Below, one piece after another: positions 1-5,652 of a stretch of DNA of 6,703 nt (positions are counted from its first letter, which is position 1; every line of letters starts with the position of its first letter). Source of the stretch: JBBPYR01 sp038199755 (GTDB lineage: Bacteria; Chloroflexota; Ktedonobacteria; Ktedonobacterales; Ktedonobacteraceae); assembly GCA_038199755.1 (NCBI GenBank), contig JBBPYR010000288.1:1-6703 (forward strand), in the 5' to 3' direction. Below the pieces are notes generated by a model that saw only the letters and a list, made by a program, of their open reading frames with translations, made no database searches and had not been told where the DNA came from. The position numbers and the translations under genes were made by a program.

Positions 1-1299
1 ATCTGCATTCACACGCGTTTCCTCAAATTGCGCTGGTATTTGCTCAATCTTGCCAAGCAATAAGAGATAGGCGAGAATACCAAGTATGAGCACAACGGCG
101 GCAATGATAAAGTTCAACACAAACGACTTCGTGGTATCGAGGATATACCCTGCAACAAGCGGCGCAATGATGCCCGCAAGATTGTTGAAAAAGTTCATGA
201 TGCTACCCACGACACCCACCGTTCCTTTAGGCGCGATCAGTGACGGAATACTCCATCCTACCGGAGCAGCAAATGCTAGGCCACCAAGAGCAATAGAGAG
301 CCACATGACGATCAACGGGATGCTCTTTGTAAAGGCTGCTCCAATAATTGCAATACCCATAAGCATACCGATAATGAAAATTGTCTTACGTACCCTTGTT
401 GGGTCATTGCCACGTTTAATCAAGTAGTCCACAAGCCAGCCACCAATAACGATATCTGTTGTTGTTGCCACCCCCCAGATGATGGCCACTAGACCTGCGC
501 TATTCAGAATTGAGACATGCAACTGACCCTGAATATACGTGGGTAGCCACGTCAGAAACAGGTAAAACGAGTAGCCATAGGCCGCGAAACCGAGAGCCAT
601 GCCCCAGATTTTCGGCTGCCGTAGCAGATAGCCCAAACTTGCTAATGTGTTTGCGGGTGCCACATTATCAGCTTGTGCCCCACCTTCTTCAATGTATGTG
701 CGTTCTTGCGGCGAGATACGCTTTGACTGGCTGGGATCGCGATAGAAAATCCAGAAGAGTATGCCATAAAGCAGGCTGAGAATACCAGTAGCATAGAAAC
801 CGCCGCGCCATCCATAAAGTGATACCACAAATGCGACAAAAGGCACACCTATGACGTTTGAAAATTTCGCGGACGCATCGAATGCAGAAGTCGCTAGCCC
901 GCGCTCTTTCAGAGGAAACCAGTAGCCTGTGGCCTTCGATGCTGCCGGGAACACAGGTGCCTCTGCTACACCAAGCAGGAGACGCGAGACAATAATGAGA
1001 CCATAGCCACTTACAATTGCAGTCATAAATGTTGCGACAGTCCAAATAATCGTGCCAACACGCGTCATCCATTTGACACCGATGCGGTCTAGCAACGCAC
1101 CTATAGGGACTTGAATAAGTGTATACGTGTAGAGATAGGCCGATGCAATAAAGGCAAATTGTACTCCCGAAAGATGATACTCTTTCGACAGTGCAACACC
1201 TGCAACAGAAATGTTTGTCCTATCAAAGTAATTGATAATAACGCCAAGACCAAGTAGTAATGCAATTCCCCAACGAACATTCCCAATGCGCTTTTGCAT
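1..1299 (-). CDS. MFS transporter, anion:cation symporter (ACS) type, 3' end outside window
   Basis: Inner-membrane secondary transporter of the major facilitator superfamily, probably importing an organic or sugar-acid anion with protons; the substrate cannot be read from sequence. All 433 codons in the window are open and no stop is reached, so the last few residues lie outside. Family marks: NYFDRTNISVA at residues 23-33 (the ACS-type NYxDR signature at the end of helix 1), the MFS loop motif GALLDRIGVKW at 67-77, and RLLLGVAEAPVFPAA at 106-120 followed by GYWFPLKERG, typical of hexuronate, glucarate, galactonate and phthalate carriers. About 12 hydrophobic segments are visible, with a polar central loop near 187-220. 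The ATG at 1299 is chosen because AAGGGAAGG lies 9 bases upstream. The adjacent SDR and dioxygenase-like remnants suggest a former catabolic cluster, but that is inference. Confidence 0.93.
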   Translation of the reverse strand, partial: MQKRIGNVRWGIALLLGLGVIINYFDRTNISVAGVALSKEYHLSGVQFAFIASAYLYTYTLIQVPIGALLDRIGVKWMTRVGTIIWTVATFMTAIVSGYGLIIVSRLLLGVAEAPVFPAASKATGYWFPLKERGLATSAFDASAKFSNVIGVPFVAFVVSLYGWRGGFYATGILSLLYGILFWIFYRDPSQSKRISPQERTYIEEGGAQADNVAPANTLASLGYLLRQPKIWGMALGFAAYGYSFYLFLTWLPTYIQGQLHVSILNSAGLVAIIWGVATTTDIVIGGWLVDYLIKRGNDPTRVRKTIFIIGMLMGIAIIGAAFTKSIPLIVMWLSIALGGLAFAAPVGWSIPSLIAPKGTVGVVGSIMNFFNNLAGIIAPLVAGYILDTTKSFVLNFIIAAVVLILGILAYLLLLGKIEQIPAQFEETRVNAD

Positions 1300-1414
1300 G
1301 ATTAAGAATCCTTCCCTTTCTTTACGTGTGCTACCAGCGGGTTTCTCTATCTCTAACTATCACGCAGAGAAAGAGGAAAAAGACACACAGGCAACAGTAC
1401 AGGGAAAACCCTAG

Positions 1415-1603
1415 ACCACCTCGATCTATCTGGCAGCCTCACCGGAGGTCGAACAACTCACTGGCAAGTACGTGAACTACCGCAAGAAGATCGTGCGTTC
1501 GTCGCCAGCTTCTTATGATGAGGACACGGCTGAAATGATCTGGCAGATCAGTGCTGAGTTGACGGGTCTGGAGCAGAAGAGCCTGAGCCACCTGAATAGT
1601 TAA
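1415..1603 (+). pseudogene. SDR oxidoreductase, C-terminal remnant
   Basis: An open stretch of 62 codons ending in TAA, with no start codon of its own and an in-frame TAG just before it at 1412-1414. It reads IYLAASPEVEQLTGKYV, then SSPASYDEDTAEMIWQIS and AELTGL. This is the tail of retinol-dehydrogenase-like short-chain dehydrogenases, which usually end in a LAxSPEVExxTGKYF segment and a LWxxSExLTGL helix. The Rossmann fold and the Tyr-Lys catalytic pair are absent, so it cannot be a working enzyme. The left break lies near 1411, within the 5' region of the divergent transporter. A second tail of the same broad family is at 5268-5522. Confidence 0.8.
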
Positions 1604-1614
1604 CGGTTTTGTGC

Positions 1615-1817
1615 TTACCCTGCTTGGTGGGTATACTGAGCCATCAGATCAAGCATACCTTGAGGCGCATCGGGACGGAAGCTGGCGATGAGGTTGCTGT
1701 TGGATTCAGCGGCATTATGGCGTACCAGTCAATCATTTCCTGCAAGCGCATGATCTTCAGATTGATGTGGTGCAAGGTAGGCCGAATGACGGCATTGCTC
1801 TCAGATACTTCTGACAT
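1615..1817 (-). pseudogene. VOC-family (extradiol dioxygenase-like) remnant, N-terminal part, frameshifted
   Basis: Reading from an ATG at 1817, residues 12-33 include RPTLHHINLK and LQEMIDWYA. This matches the first beta strand and helix of vicinal-oxygen-chelate proteins of the biphenyl-2,3-diol dioxygenase kind, where the His of HHINLK is usually a metal ligand. After residue 33 the family pattern is lost and the frame stops at 1644. In the next frame the text continues as NAAESNSNLIASF and MLDLMAQYTHQAG, stopping at 1615-1617, and looks protein-like. This suggests an internal deletion plus a frameshift. The second half might instead be the end of an unrelated gene. No good ribosome binding site precedes the ATG. 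The family call for the first part is fairly secure; the continuation is tentative. Confidence 0.62.
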
Positions 1818-1954
1818 ACAACTTGGCTCTTGTCCACTCTTGGGGCTTTCTGCCTACTTGCCATGAGGTGGTATACTCAAGCAGAGATGGAATGCTGCCG
1901 AACCGGCAACAGATGCCGCTGCACAAGAGTGAAAGCAAGCGAGAAGGGAGTCAT

Positions 1955-2440
1955 ATGGAAAATACTGCTAGCATCGTCCTGCGGGAGGTACTGATGAGTG
2001 ATCTCCCTATTTTCTTCGTCCAGCAATTGGACCCAGAGGCAAATTGGATGGCAGCCTTCACAAGGAAAGACCCGGCGGATAGGGATGCTTTTATGGCGCA
2101 CTGGACGAAGATTTTGAAGGATGAGGCTACCACCATCCAGACCATTCTCTTCAATGGAGGTGTGGCTGGCTCGGTCTTCTCGTATGTTGATGAAGACGAG
2201 CACCTAGAAGTCAGCTACTGGATTGGAAAGCCCTACTGGGGCAAAGGCATTGCTACCAAAGCACTCTCAGCCTTTCTAGAGCACAGCAAGATACGTCCTC
2301 TGTACGCTCGTGCTGCTAAAGACAACATTGGCTCTCTGCGCGTCTTGGAAAAATGCGGGTTCACGAGGATCGGTGAGGACAAGGGATTTGCCAACGCACG
2401 TGGTGAAGAGGTTGAAGAGTTCCTTCTTCGCTTGGATTAA
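1955..2440 (+). CDS. GNAT family N-acetyltransferase (RimJ/RimL-like)
   Basis: A predicted cytoplasmic acetyl-CoA-dependent acyltransferase of 161 residues, the usual length for a single-domain GNAT. The acetyl-CoA binding motif A is LEVSYWIGKPYWGKGIATKA at residues 84-103, with the GxG of the pyrophosphate loop at G96-K97-G98; the usual Arg/Gln of the motif is Pro93, as in many YWGKG-type members. Motif B is NIGSLRVLEKCGF at 124-136, typical of RimJ/RimL-type protein or small-molecule acetyltransferases. The substrate is not predictable. The start at 1955 is chosen over the upstream GTG-like starts because GAGAAGGGAG ends 4 bases before it and the extra upstream residues look non-coding. A TATACT at 1872-1877 could be a -10 box, without a clear -35. 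The gene stands alone, with gene remnants on both sides. Confidence 0.9.
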   Translation: MENTASIVLREVLMSDLPIFFVQQLDPEANWMAAFTRKDPADRDAFMAHWTKILKDEATTIQTILFNGGVAGSVFSYVDEDEHLEVSYWIGKPYWGKGIATKALSAFLEHSKIRPLYARAAKDNIGSLRVLEKCGFTRIGEDKGFANARGEEVEEFLLRLD

Positions 2441-2468
2441 AAGTGGGGAAACAGCTTTTCCTGCTCTT

Positions 2469-2738
2469 CTACACGGCATGAAGCACCCGTTGGCGGAGCA
2501 GGGCAAAGCCAGCTCTGCCATACATTGTTCGCTTGATGAGTTTCAGTTTGGTCACATGCCCTTCAACCATTCCATTGTTGATCGGCCAGGTTAACCCGGC
2601 TTGTACAGCGTCTTTATCCCTTTCCACCCCTGTTGCAAATGACTGGAGTTCAGGGAGTCCACTCTCCGCCTCAGTGATCTGAATATGCTCGACATGCATC
2701 CCCTCTGGTAGAGAAAACAGAGATGCCACTTCCATCAT
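2469..2738 (-). pseudogene. ISL3 family transposase, C-terminal remnant with its own start
   Basis: The last part reads SGLPELQSFATG, then LTWPINNGMVEGHVTKLKLI, KRTMYGRAGFALLRQRVL and HAV, then stop. This is the C-terminal end of ISL3-family DDE transposases, whose usual form is PWSNGxxEGxxxxLKxxKRxMYGRAxFxLLRxRVL. The Glu of the VEGHV stretch is the expected third catalytic acid. The zinc finger, helix-turn-helix and the two Asp residues are missing, so it cannot transpose. About the first 25 residues from the ATG at 2738, beginning MMEVASLFSLPEG, do not match the family. They are preceded by AAAAGGGAG and by a plausible minus-strand promoter at 2777-2806, so the remnant may still be expressed as a polypeptide of about 89 residues. 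No terminal inverted repeats of the element were recognised. Confidence 0.82.
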
Positions 2739-2776
2739 GGACTCCCTTTTGTGAAGAAAACACACATTTCGATGAG

Positions 2777-2806
2777 ACTATATCACCTTTTACCGGTGTA
2801 TTTCAA
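2777..2806 (-). promoter_or_regulatory. candidate promoter for the ISL3-tail ORF
   Basis: On the minus strand TTGAAA (2806-2801) and TATAGT (2782-2777) are separated by 18 bases, each one or two bases from the sigma-70 consensus. A good ribosome binding site and ATG follow about 40 bases downstream. The match is by eye only; it could be chance in an AT-rich spacer. Confidence 0.4.
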
Positions 2807-3070
2807 ACAAGCGAGCAGAAAGCCCCGAAGTGGTCATGAGCCCACGGGATGTGCAACGAGATGAGAGCAAGCTAGCCAGCAGAAAGAGAGAAGATATCTC
2901 TCATGAGATAGCCATGCAGCGTAGTTCCTGATGAGAGAGGCGAGTGTTCATAACGTGATGATGAGTCCTTCCTTTATGCTGGGGAGTATCTGATACAGGA
3001 TCATGGTTCTCTAGTCAAACTGTAGTGCTTGCGTATTCTGGTAGCTATTTTTTAGGAGCAGGAGAACCGT
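2807..3070. other. intergenic stretch with small hairpins, no gene recognised
   Basis: No ORF with protein-like content was found on either strand. It contains a 6-bp stem TATCTC/GAGATA with a 4-base loop at 2895-2910 and an 11-base perfect palindrome GTATC-T-GATAC at 2986-2996. Both are short enough to arise by chance. The right edge carries the ribosome binding site AGGAGCAGGAG of the ORF that starts at 3071. Confidence 0.4.
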
Positions 3071-3340
3071 ATGGACGCGCAAGAAGCGCAAATGCGCCGG
3101 AAGACCTGGTTTGGCATACCCTGTTATCATCCAGTTCTTGAGCAAGAGACTCTCAATGAGAGTTGGACGGGGCTGTATGTTTGTCAAGATTGTGGCTCGG
3201 AATTTCTGAAGGTGTCTATGTGGGAGCCAGTCCATCACTTTTTTCTGCAGGAGAAGAAGCATCGATCACCAGGCCGTAGCGGGCCTGAAACGCATTGTTC
3301 TCAAAGAGCGGATAAGGCACGGCTGGCAATTTCTGCATGA
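3071..3340 (+). CDS. small hypothetical protein with a CxxC pair; 3' part probably not original
   Basis: An ORF of 89 residues with a well-spaced GGAG six bases before its ATG. Residues 36-43 read LYVCQDCG, a zinc-ribbon-like CxxC; one more Cys is at residue 18 and another sits in the doubtful tail, so a complete four-Cys metal site is not evident. I do not recognise the family. From about residue 63 the composition changes to Arg/Ser/Gly-rich text that lies directly antisense to the protein-like minus-strand fragment at 3216-3434, so the tail was probably created when the two pieces were joined. It may be a truncated gene whose real C-terminus is lost. The terminator at 3444 lies about 100 bases downstream and fits plus-strand transcription through this ORF. 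Confidence 0.4.
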   Translation: MDAQEAQMRRKTWFGIPCYHPVLEQETLNESWTGLYVCQDCGSEFLKVSMWEPVHHFFLQEKKHRSPGRSGPETHCSQRADKARLAISA

Positions 3341-3434
3341 TGCGCTTGCTGATCACCACCCAGGCCTGCTGCCGCAGGATTGTGGAAGAGCTATCGCGCA
3401 AGATGATGCCCAGTGATAGGTGCGGAATGGCAGC
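3216..3434 (-). pseudogene. unrecognised protein-like fragment
   Basis: An open frame of 72 codons entered directly after a TAA at 3435-3437, with no ATG. It contains HLSLGIILRDSSSTILRQQA and then VVISKRIMQKLPAVPYPLFE and NNAFQARYGLVIDA, which has the amphipathic, balanced composition of real protein. The last 13 residues up to the stop (SSPAEKSDGLAPT) look like run-off. It is therefore probably an internal piece of a former gene, about 3255-3434. I cannot name the family. It overlaps the 3' part of the plus-strand ORF at 3071-3340; only one of the two can be real there, and the minus reading looks better between 3260 and 3430. Confidence 0.33.
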
Positions 3435-3443
3435 TTAAGAACG

Positions 3444-3472
3444 ATTGAGCGGGAGAGTCCCGCTCAATTTCT
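3444..3472 (+). terminator. rho-independent-like terminator hairpin
   Basis: A perfect 11-bp stem ATTGAGCGGGA / TCCCGCTCAAT (3444-3454 and 3458-3468) with the three-base loop GAG, followed by a pyrimidine-rich TTCTTTCCTTCG tract. The tail is not a pure T run, so strength is uncertain. It insulates the SDR/TetR unit on its right from the fragments on its left. Its outer 8 bp (ATTGAGCG / CGCTCAAT) recur in a foldback near position 6518. Confidence 0.65.
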
Positions 3473-3571
3473 TTCCTTCGTATTTTTGCAACACAACCGC
3501 AGAAGATGATGGCGGAATCTTGCTGAACGTTTGCTGAACAACCTATTCAATAACGTCAAGCACCCATTAGC

Positions 3572-3582
3572 GTATACTGACA
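3572..3582 (+). promoter_or_regulatory. candidate -10 box and half-operator upstream of the SDR gene
   Basis: TATACT at 3573-3578 lies 37 bases before the SDR start codon and would suit a -10 box; no clear -35 is visible at 17 bases. The 11-mer GTATACTGACA here differs in one base from GTATAATGACA at 4431-4441, the right half of the palindrome on the tetR promoter. It may be a second, weaker target of that regulator; the left half is poorly conserved. Confidence 0.33.
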
Positions 3583-3614
3583 CTATGAATGTGCAACACG
3601 AAAAGGAGTTTACT

Positions 3615-4373
3615 ATGAATAGGTTTGCAGGAAAAGTCGCCCTGGTGACGGGTGCAGGTTCGCGGCGCGGCATTGGACGAGGAACAGCGTTAGCCTTGGC
3701 ACGCGAGGGGGCGAAGGTCGCGATTACGGATATCGTGCCAGAGGGGGTGCAACAGGTAGTCGCCGAGCTGAACGAGATCAGCCAAGCTATAGGTGAAGTG
3801 GCCGATGTACGCGATAAGGGGCAGATGGTGCAGATCGTCACCAAAACGGTAGCAACCTTTGGCGGGCTGGATATCCTGGTAAATGTTGCAGGCTTGACGC
3901 GGCCAACCTTGTTTCTGGACATCACAGAAGAAGAGTATGATCTGGTGCTGGATGTCAACCTTAAAGGGACGTTTTTGACGACACAAGCTGCGGTCCCGGC
4001 CCTGTTAGAGCGCGGCGGTGGGTCGATAGTTTCGCTTTCCTCAGTATCTGGCCAGCGCGGTGGCGGCGTCTTTGGCACATCCGCCTATAGCGCGGCGAAA
4101 GCTGGCATCATGGGCCTGACCAAGGCACTTGCGCGTGAACTCACCCCACGCGGCATTCGCGTCAACTGCGTGGCACCGTCGATGGTTGATACGGATATCG
4201 CAGGCGATGCCCTGACGCCAGAGCGTAAACTTGAACTTGGCAAAGGAACCTTAATGGGGCGACTGGGCACCGTCGATGATGTAGTCAAGTGCATCCTTTT
4301 CCTGGCCTCAGATGAAAGCTCCTATCTAACGGGTGTGACGCTGGATATCAATGGTGGCATGCATATGCATTAA
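3615..4373 (+). CDS. SDR family NAD-dependent oxidoreductase (FabG-like, classical)
   Basis: A cytoplasmic classical short-chain dehydrogenase/reductase of 252 residues, the normal size, that would oxidise an alcohol or reduce a ketone; the substrate is unknown. Cofactor site: VTGAGSRRGIGRG at 11-23, a variant of TGxxxGIG two residues longer, as in TGAGSPRGIG-type members. Asp39 at the end of strand 2 (VAITDI) points to NAD rather than NADP. LVNVAG at 89-93 replaces the usual NNAG. Asn115 (DVNLKG), Ser143 (SLSSVSG) and Tyr158-x3-Lys162 (YSAAK) complete the catalytic tetrad. The tail GVTLDINGG is typical; the final HMH is unusual. The ATG at 3615 is preferred because AAAAGGAG lies 6 bases upstream. 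It is probably co-regulated with the TetR gene 108 bases downstream. FabG is a possible name, but the context is not fatty-acid synthesis. Confidence 0.93.
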   Translation: MNRFAGKVALVTGAGSRRGIGRGTALALAREGAKVAITDIVPEGVQQVVAELNEISQAIGEVADVRDKGQMVQIVTKTVATFGGLDILVNVAGLTRPTLFLDITEEEYDLVLDVNLKGTFLTTQAAVPALLERGGGSIVSLSSVSGQRGGGVFGTSAYSAAKAGIMGLTKALARELTPRGIRVNCVAPSMVDTDIAGDALTPERKLELGKGTLMGRLGTVDDVVKCILFLASDESSYLTGVTLDINGGMHMH

Positions 4374-4408
4374 GAAGCACAGCTACAACTTTCTGCTAAA
4401 CTGTGGTA

Positions 4409-4437
4409 TTATCAATATACAAAACCATGTGTATAAT
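4409..4437 (+). promoter_or_regulatory. promoter of the first tetR gene
   Basis: TTATCA (4409-4414) and a perfect TATAAT (4432-4437) with a 17-base spacer. Transcription would begin near 4444, leaving a leader of about 38 bases to the ATG at 4482. It makes the regulator independent of read-through from the SDR gene. It overlaps almost completely with the palindrome at 4412-4439. Confidence 0.65.
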
Positions 4438-4439
4438 GA
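4412..4439. promoter_or_regulatory. 28-bp imperfect palindrome, likely TetR auto-operator
   Basis: Arms TCAATATACA (4412-4421) and TGTATAATGA (4430-4439) are inverted repeats with 9 of 10 positions paired, around an 8-base centre. The right arm contains the whole -10 box and the left arm touches the -35, so a bound dimer would block RNA polymerase. TetR-family proteins commonly bind such palindromes in their own promoters. That this particular regulator binds here is inferred from position only. Confidence 0.6.
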
Positions 4440-4481
4440 CAAGATTTCTCTGCAACTATACGGGAGAGCCACGTACCTTGC

Positions 4482-5183
4482 ATGTCTAGCAGAACGACGC
4501 GAGGAAACAATGGAGGTCGCAAGGTGACGAAAATTGCTGGTAAGAACCAGGAGAGGATCGCACGTCGGCAGGTAGACAAGTTCGCCGAGCGTCGTGCGCA
4601 GTTGGCCGCCTCCGCTCTACAGACGCTCTCCGAGCAAGGGTACGCCCGTACTAGCCTGCGCGACATCGCGCAAAACTCCGAGTTCTCGCACGGCGTACTC
4701 CACTACTATTTTAACGATAAAGTTGACCTCATCATGCATTGCGTCAAGCAGTACAAGGCAGAGTGTGTCAAGCGTTACGACGAAATTGTCGCGACCGCAC
4801 GGACCGCCACAGAACTCAAGCATGGCTTCAGCACCATTCTCGCCACGACCATGCGTGACGACGCTCCTCTGCACCGCTTGTGGTACGACCTGCGGAACCA
4901 AAGCCTGTTCGAAGAGTCATTCCGGGCCGATGTGATCGAGATTGATCAAAGCTTACAGCGCATGATATGGCGCATCGTCACCCAATATGCCGAACTCACT
5001 GCAGCACCACTCACTGTGTCTTCTAGCACGGCATACGCGATCTGCGATGGGCTCTTTCAGCAAGCCCTGCTCAGACATCTCGCCGGACAGAGTGATGCCG
5101 GGCAGCAACTGCAAGAGAGCATCGAAGCGATACTCGACCATCTCATCGACGAGTCTAAAGTGGGTGAGCGTATCCCCTCATAA
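4482..5183 (+). CDS. TetR/AcrR family transcriptional regulator, BetI-like
   Basis: A dimeric ligand-responsive DNA-binding repressor. Numbering from the ATG at 4482 (233 residues), the TetR DNA-binding domain spans about 36-84. The helix-turn-helix lies around TSLRDIAQNSEFSHGVLHYY (57-76) and is followed by FNDKVDLI; the SHGVLHYYF form resembles BetI-like members. The rest is the helical ligand and dimer domain. The start is uncertain. The ATG at 4482 has only GGGAGAG 13 bases away, while a GTG at 4524 is preceded by GGAGG at the ideal 7 bases and would give 219 residues, removing a poorly ordered SSRTTRGNNGGRK lead. The gene follows the SDR gene on the same strand and has its own promoter and palindrome, so it probably represses itself and perhaps the SDR gene. 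The ligand is unknown. Confidence 0.9.
   Translation: MSSRTTRGNNGGRKVTKIAGKNQERIARRQVDKFAERRAQLAASALQTLSEQGYARTSLRDIAQNSEFSHGVLHYYFNDKVDLIMHCVKQYKAECVKRYDEIVATARTATELKHGFSTILATTMRDDAPLHRLWYDLRNQSLFEESFRADVIEIDQSLQRMIWRIVTQYAELTAAPLTVSSSTAYAICDGLFQQALLRHLAGQSDAGQQLQESIEAILDHLIDESKVGERIPS
4512..4526 (+). promoter_or_regulatory. internal ribosome binding site and GTG, alternative tetR start
   Basis: GGAGG at 4512-4516 followed 7 bases later by an in-frame GTG (4524-4526). This is a better translation signal than that of the ATG at 4482. Either it is the true start or the gene makes two N-terminal forms. Confidence 0.45.
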
Positions 5184-5198
5184 GAGCGTCGCCTGGAC

Positions 5199-5228
5199 TT
5201 GACAATCACCTCCCTTTTCGTATATCAT
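5199..5228 (+). promoter_or_regulatory. candidate promoter, consensus -35
   Basis: A perfect TTGACA at 5199-5204, with TATATC 16 bases away (5221-5226) or TATCAT 18 bases away (5223-5228) as the -10. It points at the SDR tail remnant at 5268, so it may be a leftover promoter of a lost gene. No operator-like palindrome was seen in it. Confidence 0.42.
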
Positions 5229-5267
5229 TCGAGGGAAGCCTCTCCCAATGCAAACGTCGAGGGAGGG

Positions 5268-5522
5268 GTGCTTGATCTCGCTAACTTAGCATCAATAGCC
5301 ATGCAAAGTGTACTTCCCTCTTTATATGCAGCAACAGCCTCGGATGTGCGTGGGGGCACATTCTTTGGACCAACAGGCAGTTTTGAGCATCGCGGAGCAC
5401 CTGGCATTGTGCGCCTTCCTGAACGCGCTTTAGACGCAAACATTGCCCGAGCCTTATGGGAGGTTTCCGAACAACTCACCCAAGTTCACTTTCCATTTCT
5501 CTCAGACAGGCATTCCGTTTGA
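5268..5522 (+). pseudogene. SDR oxidoreductase, second C-terminal remnant
   Basis: The frame is open from 5199, but family-like text begins only near 5268. It reads LPSLYAATASDVRGG, FFGPTGSFEHRGAPG and ALDANIARALWEVSEQLTQV. This is the C-terminal third of retinol-dehydrogenase-like SDR proteins, which carry ALPTLYAATxxDVxGGxxxGP and end in LWxxSExLTxV. The nucleotide-binding fold and active site are missing, so it cannot be functional. A GTG at 5268 lies too close to the GAGGGAGG ahead of it to be a convincing start. It belongs to the same broad family as the tail at 1415-1603, but the two differ in sequence and are not copies. It converges on the second TetR gene. Confidence 0.82.
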
Positions 5523-5652
5523 TCCGCCTTTGAGCCAACTTCTTTGTCCCTCTAGGTTTTTTCTCGCTCTCCTACCCAGGGCTGTTGCCAATCTCGCCAA
5601 CCCCCTGGATAGCACGCATCAAGGCACTGTACCTTGCTTTGGATTAGCAGCA
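5523..5652. other. spacer between SDR remnant and second tetR, nothing convincing
   Basis: No coding text was recognised. The only structure is a 5-bp stem CAAGG/CCTTG at 5620-5636 with a 7-base loop, too weak to call a terminator. Confidence 0.4.

Noticed and set aside
86..1072. Plus- and minus-strand ORFs inside the transporter region
   Set aside because: All lie in other frames of one continuous 433-codon MFS reading with correct family motifs.
1609..1637. TTGTGC-17-TATACT promoter pair on the plus strand
   Set aside because: It lies inside the VOC remnant and points to nothing but decayed sequence; GTATAC also occurs at 1121, 1871, 3572 and 6336, so the box is not specific.
3531..3614. 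TTG-initiated 28-residue extension of the SDR protein
   Set aside because: The extension does not look like SDR sequence, has no ribosome binding site and runs through the likely promoter; the ATG at 3615 has AAAAGGAG at ideal spacing.
5632..5636. Terminator for the second TetR gene from the stem CAAGG/CCTTG
   Set aside because: Only 5 bp with a 7-base loop and no T run on the correct strand.
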